Assembly (NCBI GenBank): GCA_020026335.1
Contig: JAHHQO010000009.1
Span: 40,674-104,673, forward strand
DNA length: 64,000 nt
DNA from: Alistipes sp.
GTDB lineage: Bacteria; Bacteroidota; Bacteroidia; Bacteroidales; Rikenellaceae
Direction of reading: 5' to 3'
The notes beneath the pieces were generated by a model that saw only the letters and a list, made by a program, of their open reading frames with translations, was not told the DNA's origin and made no database searches. The position numbers were made by a program, and so were the translations under genes. Within the stretch, counting starts at the first letter, position 1. Every line of letters starts with the position of its first letter. This document shows positions 61,823-64,000 of the stretch, piece after piece.

Positions 61823-63388
61823 CTATAACTTGCGGCTGTGTCCCTGCGCTTTGAGTTCTTGTAGCTTGCGCGACATCTTCTCGGCACGCTTTGTCTCTTG
61901 CAGATAGAGGTTGTTCTGCTCCAGAGGGTCGCTCTTTATGTTGTAGAGCTGTGCCTTAGGACCATTGGCGGTGGGAGTGACACGATTGGGTGCGGTGAAT
62001 CCGCCGGAACCGAGACCCTCGATGTATTTCCAGTCGCCCTGCTTGATGGCGAGGGTGTGGTCTCCTGCAAAGTAGAGAATGTGCTCGCGGGTCGGGGTAT
62101 TGGTCTTGCCATACAGCAATGGTTTAAAACTGAAGCTGTCCTCCGCCTCGTTGGGGCGCAACGGCTCTGCATTGATATCGGCGAGGGTGGCGAACAGGTC
62201 GATAAGACCGACCGTCTGGTGGCAGACATTGCCCTTGCTGATGACATCGGGCCAGCGTATAATCAGCGGAATGTGGTGACCGCCGTCCCATACATCGCCC
62301 TTTTGTCCGCGTGAACTCCAGTTGCTGCTGTGGGCGTATTTCTGTATGTCGGTGTCGTTCCACGGCGCACCGTTGTCGCTGGCGAAAATCACAATGGTGT
62401 TCTCGTCAATATCCAAATCTTTGAGTGTCTGACAGATGCGTGCCACGGCGTTGTCGATGTCGCGAATGAAATCACCGTATGTTCCCAGCTCGGTCGCTCC
62501 TTTGTTCTCCTCGGAGGGTAACCACGGGGTGTGAGGACCTGTCAGCGGCAGGTAGAGGAAGAAGGGCTTGTCGTCCTTTGACGCTCTCTGGATAAACTCC
62601 ACACCCTCATTGACAATGGTGGGCAGGCACTCCTCGAACTTGAAGGAGCGTGACATCTCGCCATTGCGCCACCAGGCACCTCTCTCCCAATAGACATCGC
62701 GCTCGTTGGTGTAGATTCTGTCCCACGCATACTCGGTATTCGGGCCTTTGTCGGTGGGGTAGGCATCAGTCGTGAGCATGACATTGGGGTCTGTGACTTG
62801 GTGGTTTTTCACGAACACATAGGGCGGCATGTCGAGCGAGGCAGGGAGTATGAACGAGTAGTCGAAGCCTACATCGTTGGGCGTATGCTCCACGCGCGCG
62901 GAGAAGTCTGTGTTGGTGTAACCCAAGACTTTGGGGGTGAGAATCTGCGGTTTCTGATTGTCCTTGACCTTCCATTCCAAGCCCAAATGCCACTTGCCGA
63001 TACAGCCTGTGGTGTAGCCTGCGCGCTGCATCATCGAGCCGATGGTCGGACGCTCCAACTCGATGTCGGGGGCAAGGTAACCGAAATATTCGTTGTGGTT
63101 CTCCAGGCGGAAGAAGTAGCGACCGGTCACCAGACCGTAGCGTGACGGGCCACTGAGTGAACCTGCCGAGTGGGCATCGGTGAAGCGCAGACCCGAGGCT
63201 GCCAAATTGTCGATGGCGGGAGTGATGGTACGTGCGTAGGGATTGTTGCAGGCGACATCGCCATATCCCATATCATCGGCCAAGATGATGACGATATTGG
63301 GTTTCTGCTCGGGTGCGGCGGTGGCTGTTCCGGCAGCTCCGAGTGCCAATATCGGCAGTTGATGTTGGAGTAAGGTGGTTATTTTCAT
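61823..63388 (-). CDS. S1-family sulfatase (serine type), second copy
   Basis: 521 aa from MKITTLLQHQLPILALGAAG; an upstream ATG at 63427 would add a non-signal extension. Metal motif IVIILADDMGYGDVACN; formylglycine motif S-G-P-S-R (S79-R83) in AGSLSGPSRYGLVTG; GKWHLG, LTGPHTPWLP and FASDNGAPWND complete the site. Also Ser-type, so it too needs anSME. It is not a recent duplicate of the sulfatase at 31504; only core motifs are shared. Confidence 0.92.
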   Translation of the reverse strand: MKITTLLQHQLPILALGAAGTATAAPEQKPNIVIILADDMGYGDVACNNPYARTITPAIDNLAASGLRFTDAHSAGSLSGPSRYGLVTGRYFFRLENHNEYFGYLAPDIELERPTIGSMMQRAGYTTGCIGKWHLGLEWKVKDNQKPQILTPKVLGYTNTDFSARVEHTPNDVGFDYSFILPASLDMPPYVFVKNHQVTDPNVMLTTDAYPTDKGPNTEYAWDRIYTNERDVYWERGAWWRNGEMSRSFKFEECLPTIVNEGVEFIQRASKDDKPFFLYLPLTGPHTPWLPSEENKGATELGTYGDFIRDIDNAVARICQTLKDLDIDENTIVIFASDNGAPWNDTDIQKYAHSSNWSSRGQKGDVWDGGHHIPLIIRWPDVISKGNVCHQTVGLIDLFATLADINAEPLRPNEAEDSFSFKPLLYGKTNTPTREHILYFAGDHTLAIKQGDWKYIEGLGSGGFTAPNRVTPTANGPKAQLYNIKSDPLEQNNLYLQETKRAEKMSRKLQELKAQGHSRKL

Positions 63389-63424
63389 TGGTTGTAGGTT
63401 ATTATTTTCTGCGAATCGAATAGA

Positions 63425-63455
63425 CAAATTTAATGATAAAATCCTTGTGTGTCAA
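63425..63455 (-). promoter_or_regulatory. Promoter of second sulfatase
   Basis: Minus strand TTG (63455-63453), 20 nt, TAAATTTG (63432-63425), 37 nt ahead of the start. Confidence 0.7.
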
Positions 63456-63945
63456 GACTTCGAGGACGGAGAGTGTGATTAAGTGCTGTTGGTGACGGTA
63501 CATTGAGACGGATAATCGCGGTTTGCAGGATAGGGTAGTCCGCTGTCTGTGTTCCATTGTTGGGCGCGTGTATTTATATATAGGTGTTTCAGTTGTGTGG
63601 AAATATTGGTTTATATTATATAAGTATATAATCGACGGGCAGAGTATTGAGTGATCCAGCGCGATATTTGGGGTTTCAGATTTGTATTTTGGTGAGATCT
63701 CCTCACAATATTCATAGAGTGTAACTTGCTGTGTCGCAGTATAATATGCTATAAAATATCCTCTTTCGAAATAACGTATTGCGAATGGCACTTGGAGATG
63801 AACGAAAACGGATTTGGTGAGTGTATCTCAGAGGTGCTCTTGAATAGACCCAAAAAAGCGATAGTGTCTGAACCGAAACTCAAGTTAATCCAAGTTTGCC
63901 CAAAATCTAAATCCATGTATGTGTGTGTCATCTTCGACAGCGGGG
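63456..63945. other. Intergenic region at right edge
   Basis: No gene I can support. A short minus-strand frame (63931-63749) has no recognisable motif and no ribosome site. On the plus strand an ATG at 63919 opens MCVSSSTAGP and leads into the hexanucleotide repeat as Pro-Glu repeats; whether this is a real gene start cannot be judged at the edge. Confidence 0.4.
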
Positions 63946-64000
63946 CCCGAACCCGAACCCGAACCCGAACCCGAACCCGAACCCGAACCCGAACCCGAAC
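63946..64000. repeat. CCCGAA hexanucleotide tandem repeat
   Basis: At least nine perfect CCCGAA units run to the window edge. Six-base units never shift a frame: read from 63946 they give (Pro-Glu)n, other frames give (Arg-Thr)n or (Pro-Asn)n, and the minus strand gives (Phe-Gly), (Ser-Gly) or (Arg-Val) repeats. Confidence 0.9.

Noticed and set aside
63749..63931. Minus-strand 60-codon frame next to the hexanucleotide repeat
   Set aside because: No homology I recognise and no promoter or ribosome site; cannot be supported.
1..64000. CRISPR arrays, rRNA genes, insertion sequences, phage genes
   Set aside because: No spaced repeat arrays, transposase motifs, integrase or phage structural proteins were seen.

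Overview
The window looks like chromosomal DNA of a gut Bacteroidales bacterium. The evidence is the promoter type (TTG/TTTG, about 19-20 nt, then TAnnTTTG, seen upstream of at least ten genes), the long Bacteroidetes form of NusB, lineage-restricted families (DUF5606, DUF5689, DUF1573, OB-fold lipoproteins), Ser-type sulfatases, a PPi-dependent phosphofructokinase, and lipoproteins with short lipoboxes. The GC-rich coding style would fit an Alistipes-like (Rikenellaceae) genome, but I cannot fix the genus from sequence alone.

Layout. 0-4.4 kb: edge of a flavoprotein gene, nusB, DUF1573, yajC, a group 4-like glycosyltransferase broken by an in-frame stop, and obgE. 4.4-7.2 kb (minus): serB followed by two DUF5689 lipoproteins. 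7.2-21.8 kb: core metabolism and homeostasis (MscS channel, DUF5606, NlpE-like lipoprotein, dusB, argS, purA, etfB-etfA-acyl-CoA dehydrogenase, thioredoxin-like lipoprotein, reverse rubrerythrin, YtxH, SLOG protein, PPi-PFK). 22.0-23.7 kb: cold-shock protein, then a small lipoprotein directly followed by a radical SAM/SPASM enzyme. 23.8-25.5 kb: two tRNA-Pro genes facing each other around an AT-rich insert with a frameshifted HTH gene and a secreted orphan protein. 25.6-29.2 kb (minus): a HAD phosphatase and a tight three-gene operon of steroid 5-alpha-reductase, Old Yellow Enzyme-type reductase and short-chain dehydrogenase. 29.4-40.4 kb: zinc-less sirtuin, TRIC channel, DUF1847, sulfatase, M16 protease, ung, GH16, msrA, two-domain SGNH/sialate O-acetylesterase. 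40.5-45.9 kb (minus): TonB-dependent receptor plus a multi-OB-fold lipoprotein. 46.8-63.4 kb: methyltransferase, CvfB, omega-amidase, uvrA, a frameshifted DUF4251-like gene, ispF, pepD, an outer-membrane barrel, TSCPD protein, flavodoxin/ferredoxin, cysteine desulfidase family protein, histidine acid phosphatase and a second sulfatase. The right edge runs into a CCCGAA hexanucleotide repeat.

How the genes work together. Sulfatases, GH16 and the sialate O-acetylesterase point to host or dietary glycan use. etfAB with acyl-CoA dehydrogenase form one electron-transfer unit. The 5AR/OYE/SDR operon has the composition of the gut Bacteroidales gene set known for reducing 3-oxo-delta4 bile acids towards allo/iso bile acids. 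The lipoprotein plus radical SAM pair resembles a poorly characterised Bacteroidales rSAM/lipoprotein modification system. These last two are the most notable systems in the window.
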